Assembly (NCBI GenBank): GCA_963830385.1
Contig: CAWHMD010000005.1
Location: 1,178,001 to 1,242,000 of the forward strand
DNA: 64,000 bases
Direction of reading: 5' to 3'
Source of the DNA: Bog-532 sp963830385
GTDB lineage: Bacteria; Actinomycetota; Actinomycetes; Streptosporangiales; Streptosporangiaceae
Both the position numbers and the translations under genes were made by a program. Shown here piece after piece: positions 16,204 through 24,232 of this stretch. The notes beneath the pieces were generated by a model. The model saw only the letters and a list, made by a program, of their open reading frames with translations, was not told the DNA's origin and did no database searches. How positions within the stretch are numbered: the stretch's first letter is position 1; each line of letters begins with the position of its first letter.

Positions 16204-18834
16204 GTGGAACGTGGTGACGCCGCACCCGACCGTCACAGGTACGGAGTCGACGGCCGTCCCGCGCCCGAGGGCGTCCCCCTCCGCGCCGAGTGGCCCGATC
16301 CCGGCTGGTCAGACACCGAGTGGGCGGAGGCCGAGTGGATGGGCCCACGGTCCGGACGGGCTCGCCCGTCCCGGCCCGGCCCGGGTCACCGGCCGGCACC
16401 GCCGGAGGGCTATCCGGCGCCGCCGGAGGGCTACCAGGTCGCTCCCGAGGGCTATCCGGGCCCGTACGACGGCGCGGCCCCTGACCCCCGGGCTGAGCGG
16501 CCGCGGGCCTACCCCGGTGCCCGGTACCAGGCCGGGCGGCGCATCCCGCCGACCGTGCAGCGTGGCCCCGGCCCGGGCGGCGCTCGCCCCGGACCAGGTG
16601 GTGGCCGCCCCGGACCAGGTAATGACCGCCTCGGTCCGGGTACTGGCCGCCCCGGTCCGGACGGAACGGGCGTCCCGCCGAGGGCGGGCGTTCCTCATGG
16701 CGTGGGCGCTCCCCATGGCGTAGGCGCCCCCAACCGCGTCGGTGGCCGCCGGCGCGCCAACGGCCCCGGAGTGCCGGGATCCCCGGTGCCCGGGCGGCCC
16801 GCGGGTCCCGGCGGGCCCGCAGGTCCTGGTGGGCCCGGTAGTCCCCGCGGTACCGGCGTACCGCCTGGGCGCGGGCGCGGTCCGGCCGGGCCGTACCCGG
16901 GCGGCGAGTACCGCCCGGGCGCCGGCCCTCACCCCGGCCCCCGGCCGGCGGCGCCCGGCCGCCCGGCCCCGCCGCTCCGGGAGGGCCACCGGCCTGGCCC
17001 GTATCCAGCCGACGGCCGCCCGGCGCCTCAGTACCCGGCGGGCCAGTACCAGCCGGGGCCGTTGCCCGGGCAGCGGTATCCGGCTGAGCAGTACCCGGGT
17101 GAGCCATACCCGGGTGAGCCATACCCGTCAGGCCAGTACGCGCCCCGGCCCTATCGGCCCGGCAGGCATCCGGCCGGTTACGGCGACGGCGGCTACGCCG
17201 ATCCGGGCTACGAAGGTCCGGGCTACCCGGAACCTGCTTACGCGGACACCGGTTATCCGGACGATCGCCACCCGGGTGAGGGCTATCCGGGCCAGGGCTA
17301 CCCGGAGGGCCAGGGCTATCCGGGTCAGGGCTTTGCGGAGGGCCGGTATCAGGGCCGCGGTTACCCGGAGGGCCAGTTCACGGCGGACGGGTACCAGGAC
17401 CACGGCTACGTGGACGGCGCCTACCGGGACGGCGCCTACGCTCCCCCACCCGGCGACGGCTATCCGCAGCAGACCCCGCCACCGCCCGCCTATCGCGGTG
17501 ACCGGTACCCGGCGGACGGTTCCTACCCCGGCGGGTACCCGGATACCGCTTACGCGGACGGAGCTGGTCAGGCCCACTACGCCGGCGGCTACGCGGGCGG
17601 CCCGGTCCCGGGCGCTGGGGGCGAGTGGCTGGCCGGACCCGGCGTTCCTGGCGGGCCCGGGCCGCACCGACCGGGGTCAAGGCCTTACGGGCCCGACGAT
17701 CATGAGCCATCGGGACCCACCCGACGGCGCGGGCCCGCGCGACGCCCGGAGCGCCCGGTGCTGCAGGGGCAGGCCATGCCCGCCGAGGCACCGGCCCGGC
17801 CCGCCGAGCCGGCCGAGGCACCGGCCCGGCCCGCCGAGCCGGCCGAGGCACCGGCGGCAGCCGCACCGAAGCGCACCGCGCGGCGAGGCCCCGGGCTCGA
17901 CCAGCCGGTCAAGCCGGGCGCGGCCCTGGCCCTGCGCAACGAGCCCGCCCCCAAGCCCCGCAGCAGGGCCCCGCAGGAGCAGTTGGAGGAGTTCGCGAAG
18001 GACCTGCGGGCACTGCGGACCAAGGCCGGACTGGGCTATCCCGAGATGGCCGAGCTGTCGCACTACACGATGAAGACCCTGGCCTCGGCGGCGGGCGGGC
18101 TGAACCTGCCGACCCTGCCGGTGACCATGGCCTACGTGCGCGCCTGCGAAGGCACCGTGGCCGACTGGGAGGACCGTTGGCATCGGCTGGCCGACGCCAT
18201 GAATTCGGACGGCACCCGGGCCGACGCGACCGCCCGCGACCGCCGGGATTCCCCTGACCGCCCCGACGCAAGGGGTACAAGGGACGCAAGGGGCGGGGCG
18301 GATGCGCGTGACGGCCGGGACGTGAGTGCCGCTCGTGACGGGCAGGACTCAGGTGCCGCGCGGGGTGCTCGGGACGAACATGACTCGCGGGGCCGGCGTC
18401 GTGGGAGGGACGGACGCGGCGTTCGTGAGGGTGGAGGCGCCGAGACGCCGAGCCCGGGGGACGACCGGGGCGCAGCGGACCAGCGAGGCGCCAGCGACGT
18501 ATGGAACTCGCACGAGCACGCCTCCCGAGACGGCCGGGACTCGCGCGACGGCCGAGGCACCAGTGATCGGCGGGACTCGCGGGACGAGCGAGACTCCCGT
18601 AGTAGCCGGGACTCGCGAGATGAACAGGACTCTCGTGGTAGCCGGGACTCGCGGGACGGACGGGATTCCCGTGATAGTCGGGGTGGCCGAGGAGCGGCGT
18701 GGCCGTCGCAGGTGGCCTCACCGCCATCGGCGCCGGGCGGGGGGCCGGAGCGGGCCGCGAGTGAGCAACCGCCGGCCGGGTCCGACCAGGTGTACGTGAT
18801 CACGTCGGCGGCGCCGCGGCGACCGCACCGCTGA
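16204..18834 (+). CDS. Large low-complexity protein with HTH-like domain and SRD-repeat tail
   Basis: 876 residues from GTG 16204, seven bases after AGGAGG. Residues 1-590 are dominated by Gly, Pro, Tyr and Arg with degenerate GYPxxGYP-type repeats. Residues about 594-672 match the HTH-like domain of the 13055 protein (KDLRALRTKAGLG to DWEDRWHRL). Residues about 690-830 are a charged tail built from RDSRD/GRDSRD repeats. No membrane segment is seen. The composition suggests an intrinsically disordered protein, perhaps condensing with nucleic acid or partners, but that is inference. No function is known to me. Confidence 0.8.
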   Translation: MERGDAAPDRHRYGVDGRPAPEGVPLRAEWPDPGWSDTEWAEAEWMGPRSGRARPSRPGPGHRPAPPEGYPAPPEGYQVAPEGYPGPYDGAAPDPRAERPRAYPGARYQAGRRIPPTVQRGPGPGGARPGPGGGRPGPGNDRLGPGTGRPGPDGTGVPPRAGVPHGVGAPHGVGAPNRVGGRRRANGPGVPGSPVPGRPAGPGGPAGPGGPGSPRGTGVPPGRGRGPAGPYPGGEYRPGAGPHPGPRPAAPGRPAPPLREGHRPGPYPADGRPAPQYPAGQYQPGPLPGQRYPAEQYPGEPYPGEPYPSGQYAPRPYRPGRHPAGYGDGGYADPGYEGPGYPEPAYADTGYPDDRHPGEGYPGQGYPEGQGYPGQGFAEGRYQGRGYPEGQFTADGYQDHGYVDGAYRDGAYAPPPGDGYPQQTPPPPAYRGDRYPADGSYPGGYPDTAYADGAGQAHYAGGYAGGPVPGAGGEWLAGPGVPGGPGPHRPGSRPYGPDDHEPSGPTRRRGPARRPERPVLQGQAMPAEAPARPAEPAEAPARPAEPAEAPAAAAPKRTARRGPGLDQPVKPGAALALRNEPAPKPRSRAPQEQLEEFAKDLRALRTKAGLGYPEMAELSHYTMKTLASAAGGLNLPTLPVTMAYVRACEGTVADWEDRWHRLADAMNSDGTRADATARDRRDSPDRPDARGTRDARGGADARDGRDVSAARDGQDSGAARGARDEHDSRGRRRGRDGRGVREGGGAETPSPGDDRGAADQRGASDVWNSHEHASRDGRDSRDGRGTSDRRDSRDERDSRSSRDSRDEQDSRGSRDSRDGRDSRDSRGGRGAAWPSQVASPPSAPGGGPERAASEQPPAGSDQVYVITSAAPRRPHR

Positions 18835-18858
18835 CGGGTTAGCGCCTAAGCTGCCGGC

Positions 18859-19656
18859 GTGGAGGTCACCTCGCTCGGGTACCGGACCGACCTGATGGTC
18901 CGGCGGATGGAAGGCAGCGAGGTCACCGACTACGCCGACCACATGGTGGTGCGCAGCCCGGGGCATCCCGGCTTCTGGTGGGGCAACTTCATCCTGCTGC
19001 CGACGGCGCCGCAGCCGCGGGAGGCGGCGGGCTGGCTGGCCCGGTTCGCCGAGGCGCTGCCGGAGGTCCAGCACGTTGCGATCGGGGTGGACGACGGCGA
19101 TCCGCGAGCGGCCGAGCGGTCGGGGTTGCCCGAGGCGGGTCTGCGGCTCGAGCGGAGCACGGTCCTGACCGCCGCCAGCGTGCACGAGCCGCCGCACGTC
19201 AACCGGGCGGTGGAGTACCGCCCGCTGGCGGGCGACGCGGACTGGCAGCAGTCGCTGGACCTGCGGCTCACGTCCGACGACAGCGCCGGCGCCGCGACCA
19301 GGGAATTCGACGAACAACGGACCGCCGACGCCCGGCGGGCGAGCGAGAACGGCCACGGCGCCTGGTTCGGGGCGTTCGCGGGCGGGCGATTGGCCGCGCA
19401 GCTGGGGATCTTCTCCGACGGCGGCGGACTGGCCCGCTATCAGAACGTGGAGACCGGCCCGGACTGGCGCCGGCGGGGACTGGCGGGCACGCTGGTCTGG
19501 CAGGCCGGCCAGTGGGCGCTGACCCGCCTGGCCGCGCGGACCCTGGTCATCGTGGCGGACCCGGCGGCCGAGGCGATCCGGGTCTACCGTTCGGTCGGGT
19601 TCCGCGACACCGAGACCCAGATCGCCTTTCAGCGCCCGCCGTACGCGGTGGGGTGA
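18859..19656 (+). CDS. GNAT-family acetyltransferase
   Basis: 265 residues, with a degenerate N-terminal GNAT-like half and a C-terminal GNAT domain holding the acetyl-CoA signature GPDWRRRGLAGTLVWQAG and the ending YRSVGFRDTETQIAFQRPP. The GTG start at 18859 follows the previous stop by 24 bases. The acceptor is unknown. It faces the phzF-like gene convergently. Confidence 0.85.
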   Translation: MEVTSLGYRTDLMVRRMEGSEVTDYADHMVVRSPGHPGFWWGNFILLPTAPQPREAAGWLARFAEALPEVQHVAIGVDDGDPRAAERSGLPEAGLRLERSTVLTAASVHEPPHVNRAVEYRPLAGDADWQQSLDLRLTSDDSAGAATREFDEQRTADARRASENGHGAWFGAFAGGRLAAQLGIFSDGGGLARYQNVETGPDWRRRGLAGTLVWQAGQWALTRLAARTLVIVADPAAEAIRVYRSVGFRDTETQIAFQRPPYAVG

Positions 19657-19719
19657 GGGGGCGGTCGGGGCGCGGGTGACTGGTGTGGCGGGTGTGGCCA
19701 GTGGGAAGCGGGTCTGGGG

Positions 19720-20550
19720 TTACAGGTCGGCGGTGCCGCGCAGGCAGGTGATGGTGCCGCCGCCGACCCAGATGGTGCCCTGGTCGTCGCGCGAAATGTG
19801 CACGCGGCCGCGGCGGCCCATGACGGTGCCCTGGCTGGCCACGTAGGGGGCGGTGGCGCGGCCCGAGTCGAGCAGCCAGCCCGCCAGCGAGGCGTTCAGG
19901 CTGCCGGTCACCGGGTCCTCGCCGAAGCCGCCCAGCGCAGGAGTGAACGCCCGGACCTCGAACGCTTCCGGTGAGCCGGGCGGGTAGGGGCCGGCCACCC
20001 CGATGTCGAGGTCGGAGACGCCCGGGCTGACCGCCAGCACCGCGTCCGCGCTGGCCAGCAAGACTGCCACCCAGCCGGGGCCGTTGTCGACCCACTGGGC
20101 GTCCACCACCGCGGAGCGTTCAATGCCGAGTACGTCGACCAGGTGGGCCAGGGTCTGCTCGTCGACCGGGCCGGAGCGGAGCAGCGGCGGAGCCGCGAAC
20201 GCCAGCGTGCCGCCGTCGCGGCGCAACTCGATCAGGCCGGCCTCGCACTCCTGGACCACGGTGTCACCCCGGTGCGGGGTGCCGCCGTGGGTCAGCCAGG
20301 CGTGGCAGGTCCCCAGCGTCGGGTGGCCGGCGAACGGGAGCTCCTGGCTGGGGGTGAAGATCCGCACCCGGTAGTCGGCCCCGGCCGCCTGCGGCGGCAG
20401 GACGAACGTGGTCTCGGACAGGTTCGTCCACCGCGCGAACCGCTGCATGTCGTCGGTGTCGAGACCCTTGGCGTCGACCACGACGGCGACGGGGTTGCCC
20501 AGGTAGGGCTCCTCGGTGAACACATCAACCTGGCAGAAGGGGCGCTCCAT
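19720..20550 (-). CDS. PhzF-family isomerase/epimerase-like protein
   Basis: 276 residues. The start MERPFCQVDVFTEEPYLGNPVAVV has the conserved PhzF beginning, where the acidic residue after the YLGNP strand region acts as the acid-base. LPFAGHPTLGTCHAWL and EDPVTGSLNASLAGWLL are the other two family signatures. PhzF enzymes isomerise trans-2,3-dihydro-3-hydroxyanthranilate, but most homologues are of unknown substrate, and no phenazine genes are near. It is a single gene, with an AT-rich probable promoter at 20,600-20,630. Confidence 0.92.
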   Translation of the reverse strand: MERPFCQVDVFTEEPYLGNPVAVVVDAKGLDTDDMQRFARWTNLSETTFVLPPQAAGADYRVRIFTPSQELPFAGHPTLGTCHAWLTHGGTPHRGDTVVQECEAGLIELRRDGGTLAFAAPPLLRSGPVDEQTLAHLVDVLGIERSAVVDAQWVDNGPGWVAVLLASADAVLAVSPGVSDLDIGVAGPYPPGSPEAFEVRAFTPALGGFGEDPVTGSLNASLAGWLLDSGRATAPYVASQGTVMGRRGRVHISRDDQGTIWVGGGTITCLRGTADL

Positions 20551-20685
20551 ACCCCGAGTCTGGCACGCGCGGCAGCCGCGCAGAAACGGGATTTCGTGAC
20601 GACGTTTTCAAAATAAAAAACAGTTGGCGCGCGGGCGGGTAGCGGCCCTACGGTCGGCACATGGCATCGATGATGTGCATGGCCC

Positions 20686-21252
20686 GTGTCCGCGGCCTCA
20701 CGGTCGCGGCGAGCGTGGGGATGGCACCGGCTCGCTGACGAGTGGGCGGCGCGGGTGGTCGGTGCCGCCGGGATCCGGCCGGGCGAGCTCGTGCTGGACA
20801 TCGGGGCCGGCGAGGGTGCGCTGACGCGGCTGCTGGTGACGGCCGGCGCTCGCGTGGTGGCGGTCGAACCGCATCCCGGCCGGGCGGCCGCGCTGCGACG
20901 GCGATTCCGGGACGCGGACGTCACGGTCGTGGAGTGCGAGGTGGCGTCGCTGCCGCTCCCCCGCCGTCCGTTCCGGGTGGTGGCGAGCCCGCCGTACGCG
21001 ATCTCGAGCCCGTTGCTGCGCCTGCTGCTGGCGCCCGGTTCCCGGCTGGTCGCCGCCGACCTGGTGCTGCAGCGGGCCGTGGTTCAGCGTTATCTGGACC
21101 GGGGGGTGCCGGGCGGCCGGCGGTTCGGCCGGCGGTTCGAGCTGGGGCTGGGGCAGACGGTGCCGCGGCGGGCGTTCCGGCCGCCGCCGCGCGTCGATTC
21201 GGCGGTGCTGGTGGTCCGGCGCTCTGGGTGGCGCGCTGGCATGGGAGAATGA
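20686..21252 (+). CDS. Erm(37)-like 23S rRNA adenine methyltransferase, SPPY variant
   Basis: 188 residues from GTG. RRAWGWHRLADEWAARVV and VLDIGAGEGALT align closely, from memory, with the short mycobacterial Erm(37). The ending HVDSAVLVVRR of that protein is matched by RVDSAVLVVRR here. The family N6-methylates an adenine in 23S rRNA and can lower susceptibility to macrolides. Like Erm(37), it lacks most of the usual C-terminal domain of 250-residue Erms. Motif IV, normally N-x-P-Y/F, reads SPPY (VVASPPYAISSPLL), so the catalytic Asn is replaced by Ser. Activity is therefore uncertain. The stop overlaps the next ATG (ATGA). Confidence 0.85.
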   Translation: MSAASRSRRAWGWHRLADEWAARVVGAAGIRPGELVLDIGAGEGALTRLLVTAGARVVAVEPHPGRAAALRRRFRDADVTVVECEVASLPLPRRPFRVVASPPYAISSPLLRLLLAPGSRLVAADLVLQRAVVQRYLDRGVPGGRRFGRRFELGLGQTVPRRAFRPPPRVDSAVLVVRRSGWRAGMGE

Positions 21253-22082
21253 GCCCCGTGGTGGTGCCGGCCGACAACCATGTCCATTCCGAGTGGTCCT
21301 ACGACACCACTGACCAGGCGTCGATGACCGGGGCCTGCGAGCGCGCCCTCGACGTGGGCGTGCCCGCGATCGCGTTCACCGAGCACCTCGATTTCACTCG
21401 CTGGGGGCCGGGCGACCCCGGGCAGAGCCGGGGCCTGGAGCCGCGGCACCGCAGCCGGATCGCGACGCTGGACGTCACCGGCTACCTGGCGGCGGTCGAG
21501 GAGTGCCGGCAACGGTTCCCTGACCTGCGCATCCTGTCCGGCGTGGAGACCGGCGAGCCGCACCTGTTCGCGGCCAGCGCCGAGGCGGTGGTCGGCCGCC
21601 ATCGGTTCGACCGCGTCCTCGGCTCGCTGCACGCGGTGCCGGTAAGGGGGCGGCTGGCCGGGCTGTCGGCGATGTTCGGGATGTTCGGCCCGGACGAGGT
21701 GCTGAGGCGGTACTTCGCCGAGTTGCTGCGGCTGGTCCAGGGCAGCGACCTGTTCCAGGTGCTGGCGCACCTGGACTTCCCGCGCCGCTACTGGCCCCCG
21801 AGCGCCGGCCGGTACCAGGAGAAAGAGTTCGAGGAGGAGTACCGCGCGGTGCTGCGGGCGCTGGCCGAATCGGACCGCGCGCTGGAGGTCAACACCAAGA
21901 GCCCGCTGGTCTCGGTCGAGTTGCTGGGCTGGTGGCGGGACGAGGGCGGCCGGGCGGTGTCGTTCGGCAGTGACGCGCATCAGGACTGGCGGGTCGGCGA
22001 CCGGTTCGACGTCGCGGTCGACGTCGCGGAGGCGGCCGGGTTCCGCCCGGGCCGGGACCGGTACGACTTCTGGCGCCGGTGA
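21249..22082 (+). CDS. PHP-domain phosphatase, histidinol-phosphatase-like
   Basis: 277 residues. PHP metal-binding motifs are visible: DNHVHSEWSYD near the start, FTEHLDF, SGVETGEPH, LAHLDFPRR and FGSDAHQ. The set fits the HisK-type histidinol-phosphatase (L-histidinol phosphate to histidinol). No other his genes are near, so a different phosphoester is possible. ATG 21249 overlaps the Erm-like stop, an odd partner. Confidence 0.85.
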   Translation: MSPVVVPADNHVHSEWSYDTTDQASMTGACERALDVGVPAIAFTEHLDFTRWGPGDPGQSRGLEPRHRSRIATLDVTGYLAAVEECRQRFPDLRILSGVETGEPHLFAASAEAVVGRHRFDRVLGSLHAVPVRGRLAGLSAMFGMFGPDEVLRRYFAELLRLVQGSDLFQVLAHLDFPRRYWPPSAGRYQEKEFEEEYRAVLRALAESDRALEVNTKSPLVSVELLGWWRDEGGRAVSFGSDAHQDWRVGDRFDVAVDVAEAAGFRPGRDRYDFWRR

Positions 22083-22090
22083 GGTCGGAT

Positions 22091-23062
22091 ATGAGTATGA
22101 AAGTACGGATTGGCGTTGCGCTCGGGCCCTACGGCGACGCGGCCCGCTTCTCGGAGTCGGCCGACCGGCTCGAGGAGATGGGCGTCGACTCGCTGTGGCT
22201 GCCGGAGCTGGTGTTCGGGTCGCTGGTCGATCCGTTCGTGGGGATGGCGCACGCACTGGCCAGGACGTCCCAGCTTAAGGTCGGCACCGGGATCGCGATC
22301 CTGCCCGGGCGGCACCCGGTGCTGGTGGCCAAACAGCTCGCCAGCCTGGCGGCGCTGGCGCCCCGCCGGGTGCTGCCGGTGTTCGGGCTGCAGCCCGCCC
22401 GCGCCGAGGAACGGGCCATGTTCCCGGTGCCGTCCGGGCGGCGGGGCGCCGTGTTCGACGAGTCGCTGGAGCTGATGCGGCTGCTGCTGCGGGAGGAAAA
22501 GGTCTCGTTCACCGGGCAGTACTTCACGGTCGAGGAGGCCAGCATCGGGCCGCTGCCGGTCAAGCCCCTCGACATCTGGACCGCGGGCAGCGCGCCGGGG
22601 GCGTTGCGGCGCACCGGCCGGCTGGCTGACGGGTGGCTGGGCAGTTTCCTCACCCCGGCGGAAGCCGGAGCGGCGCGGGAGACCATCCAGGCGGCGGCCG
22701 CCGACGCGGGGCGGGAGATCGAGGAGGACCACTTCGGGCTCAGCCTGGCGGTGGTGACGGGAGCTGGCGGCTCGGGTGGCTCGGGCGGCTCGGGTGGTTC
22801 GGGCGGCTCGGGTGGTTCGGGCGGGGCGGCGCCGGAGATTCCGGCGGCGCTGATCAAGTCGGTGCGAGCGCGGCGGCCGGACGTCGATCCGGCCTCGTTG
22901 TTCGGCATGGGGTGGGCGGACACGAGGGACAAGATCGAGCGGTACGTGGCGGCGGGGCTCAGTAAGTTCGTGGTCCGGCCGGCCGGGGACGTCGCGACTG
23001 CGTCGGGGCTGGATGAGTTTCTGGAGCGGTTCGCTACCGAGCTGTTGCCCCTGCAGAACTGA
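22091..23062 (+). CDS. LLM-class (F420-type) oxidoreductase with (SGG)6 linker
   Basis: 323 residues. The luciferase-like TIM barrel start VRIGVALGPYGDAARFSESAD, then GTGIAILPGRHPVLVAKQLA and PLDIWTAGSAPGALRRTGRLADGWL, are typical of actinobacterial F420-dependent LLM enzymes. Residues about 228-245 are six uninterrupted Ser-Gly-Gly repeats (22772-22825) that split the domain between two barrel strands. ATG 22091 follows GAGG by six bases; a GTG at 22079 is less likely. The substrate is unknown. Confidence 0.88.
   Translation: MSMKVRIGVALGPYGDAARFSESADRLEEMGVDSLWLPELVFGSLVDPFVGMAHALARTSQLKVGTGIAILPGRHPVLVAKQLASLAALAPRRVLPVFGLQPARAEERAMFPVPSGRRGAVFDESLELMRLLLREEKVSFTGQYFTVEEASIGPLPVKPLDIWTAGSAPGALRRTGRLADGWLGSFLTPAEAGAARETIQAAAADAGREIEEDHFGLSLAVVTGAGGSGGSGGSGGSGGSGGSGGAAPEIPAALIKSVRARRPDVDPASLFGMGWADTRDKIERYVAAGLSKFVVRPAGDVATASGLDEFLERFATELLPLQN
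22772..22825 (+). repeat. Nine-base microsatellite encoding (SGG)6
   Basis: Six tandem TCGGGNGGN units lie inside the LLM oxidoreductase gene. Unit length keeps frame. The third positions alternate C and T, so it is not a perfect DNA repeat. Confidence 0.95.
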
Positions 23063-23133
23063 GGCTTCTGGGGCCTCCGTGAGCGCGTGAGGCTGGCGGG
23101 GCGCGTGGGGTCCGGGAGTCGCGGTCGCGTCAT

Positions 23134-23194
23134 GATCCATTGCTCGGTTGCGTTTTCAGTGAATAGCGCTGAGAACGTAACCCGGCGATGGATC
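23134..23194. terminator. Long imperfect inverted repeat between convergent genes
   Basis: Two 26-base arms, 23134-23159 and 23169-23194, surround the nine-base loop TGAATAGCG. As RNA, all pairs are Watson-Crick or G-U except one C-C mismatch. It sits between the LLM gene (plus) and the AIM24-like gene (minus), so a bidirectional terminator is the simplest reading. It is longer than usual, so a small mobile inverted-repeat element is an alternative. Confidence 0.65.
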
Positions 23195-23252
23195 TTGAAA
23201 CTCCTGTGACTGGAGCGCTGGGTGGGCTGGGTTACGCGGGTGCGGGCGTGGG

Positions 23253-24005
23253 TCAGCTGCGCATGATGTTGCCGAGGATGCCGCCGACGGTGCCTGCGGC
23301 GGCGCCGGTGGCGGCCGAGTCACCGGAGACCTGCGTGGCTACGTAGGGGGCGAGGGCATGGGCCAGGTTGGGCAGCGGCATGGACTGGAGCCAGATCTGA
23401 CCCGGGCCGGTCAGCGCGACCAGGTGGAAGCCGTCCTGGCCGAACAGCAGGTTGGTGATGCCGGGGACCCGGGTGATCTGGAACTGCACGCTGGCCTCGA
23501 ACATCCCGACGTGGCCAGGGTGGACCATCAGGGTCTGTCCGGCGTTGAGGGTGTAGTGCACGAGTTCGCCGGACAGCTCGATCCAGGCGCGGCCCTCGCC
23601 GTCCAGACGCTGCAGCATGAATCCGTCGCCACCCCAGAGGCCGCCGCGGAAAGACTGCTGGAGGGCGATGCTCGGGGTGATGCCGGCGGTCCCGCACAAC
23701 CAGCCGTGGCGGTGCACCAGGTAGGAGTGGCCGGGGGTGACGTCGACGTGGACGATGTGGCCGGGGATCTTGGCCGCGAACGCGATCATGCCGGGGTTAT
23801 CCATGGCCTCGTAGCGGGTCACGAAGATCCCGCCGCCGCCCATCACGCGCTTGAAGCCCTGCATGAAGCCGCCGCCGGTGGTCTGCGACATCTGCATGTT
23901 GGCCGTCATCCAGGACAGCTCGCCGTGGGTGGAGATGAGCTGCTCCCCGGGCTGCACGGTGACTTCCAGCACCGGCATCGTGGTGCCTTTGATTTCCGCC
24001 TGCAT
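23253..24005 (-). CDS. AIM24/TIGR00266-family protein
   Basis: 250 residues. It forms the beta-rich fold of the AIM24 family, with many Gly-turn motifs such as GGGFMQGFKRVMGGGGIFVTRYEA. The ATG at 24003-24005 follows AAGGAG by six bases; an upstream in-frame start at 24077 has none. Bacterial members have no defined function. A C-terminal Ala/Gly-rich segment ends the protein. It is a single gene. Confidence 0.85.
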   Translation of the reverse strand: MQAEIKGTTMPVLEVTVQPGEQLISTHGELSWMTANMQMSQTTGGGFMQGFKRVMGGGGIFVTRYEAMDNPGMIAFAAKIPGHIVHVDVTPGHSYLVHRHGWLCGTAGITPSIALQQSFRGGLWGGDGFMLQRLDGEGRAWIELSGELVHYTLNAGQTLMVHPGHVGMFEASVQFQITRVPGITNLLFGQDGFHLVALTGPGQIWLQSMPLPNLAHALAPYVATQVSGDSAATGAAAGTVGGILGNIMRS

Positions 24006-24232
24006 GACCGCTCCTTCGGTGCGGGCGCCGTTCCCTTCGCCCTTGCGAGTGCAAACTACTACTGCGACCGGGGCCAAGCCAGAATGGCCGCCGATACCAG
24101 AGCAAAGCTGGAGCCAACCTTCAGTTTGGGGCGGAGTGGGGGTGCGCGGCTTGGCGGGGTGGGGTGCGCGGGGGGATTGACGATGTCTGATTTCCGCTAG
24201 CTTGGGGGGAGGGGCACTGGCAGGGTGGAGAC

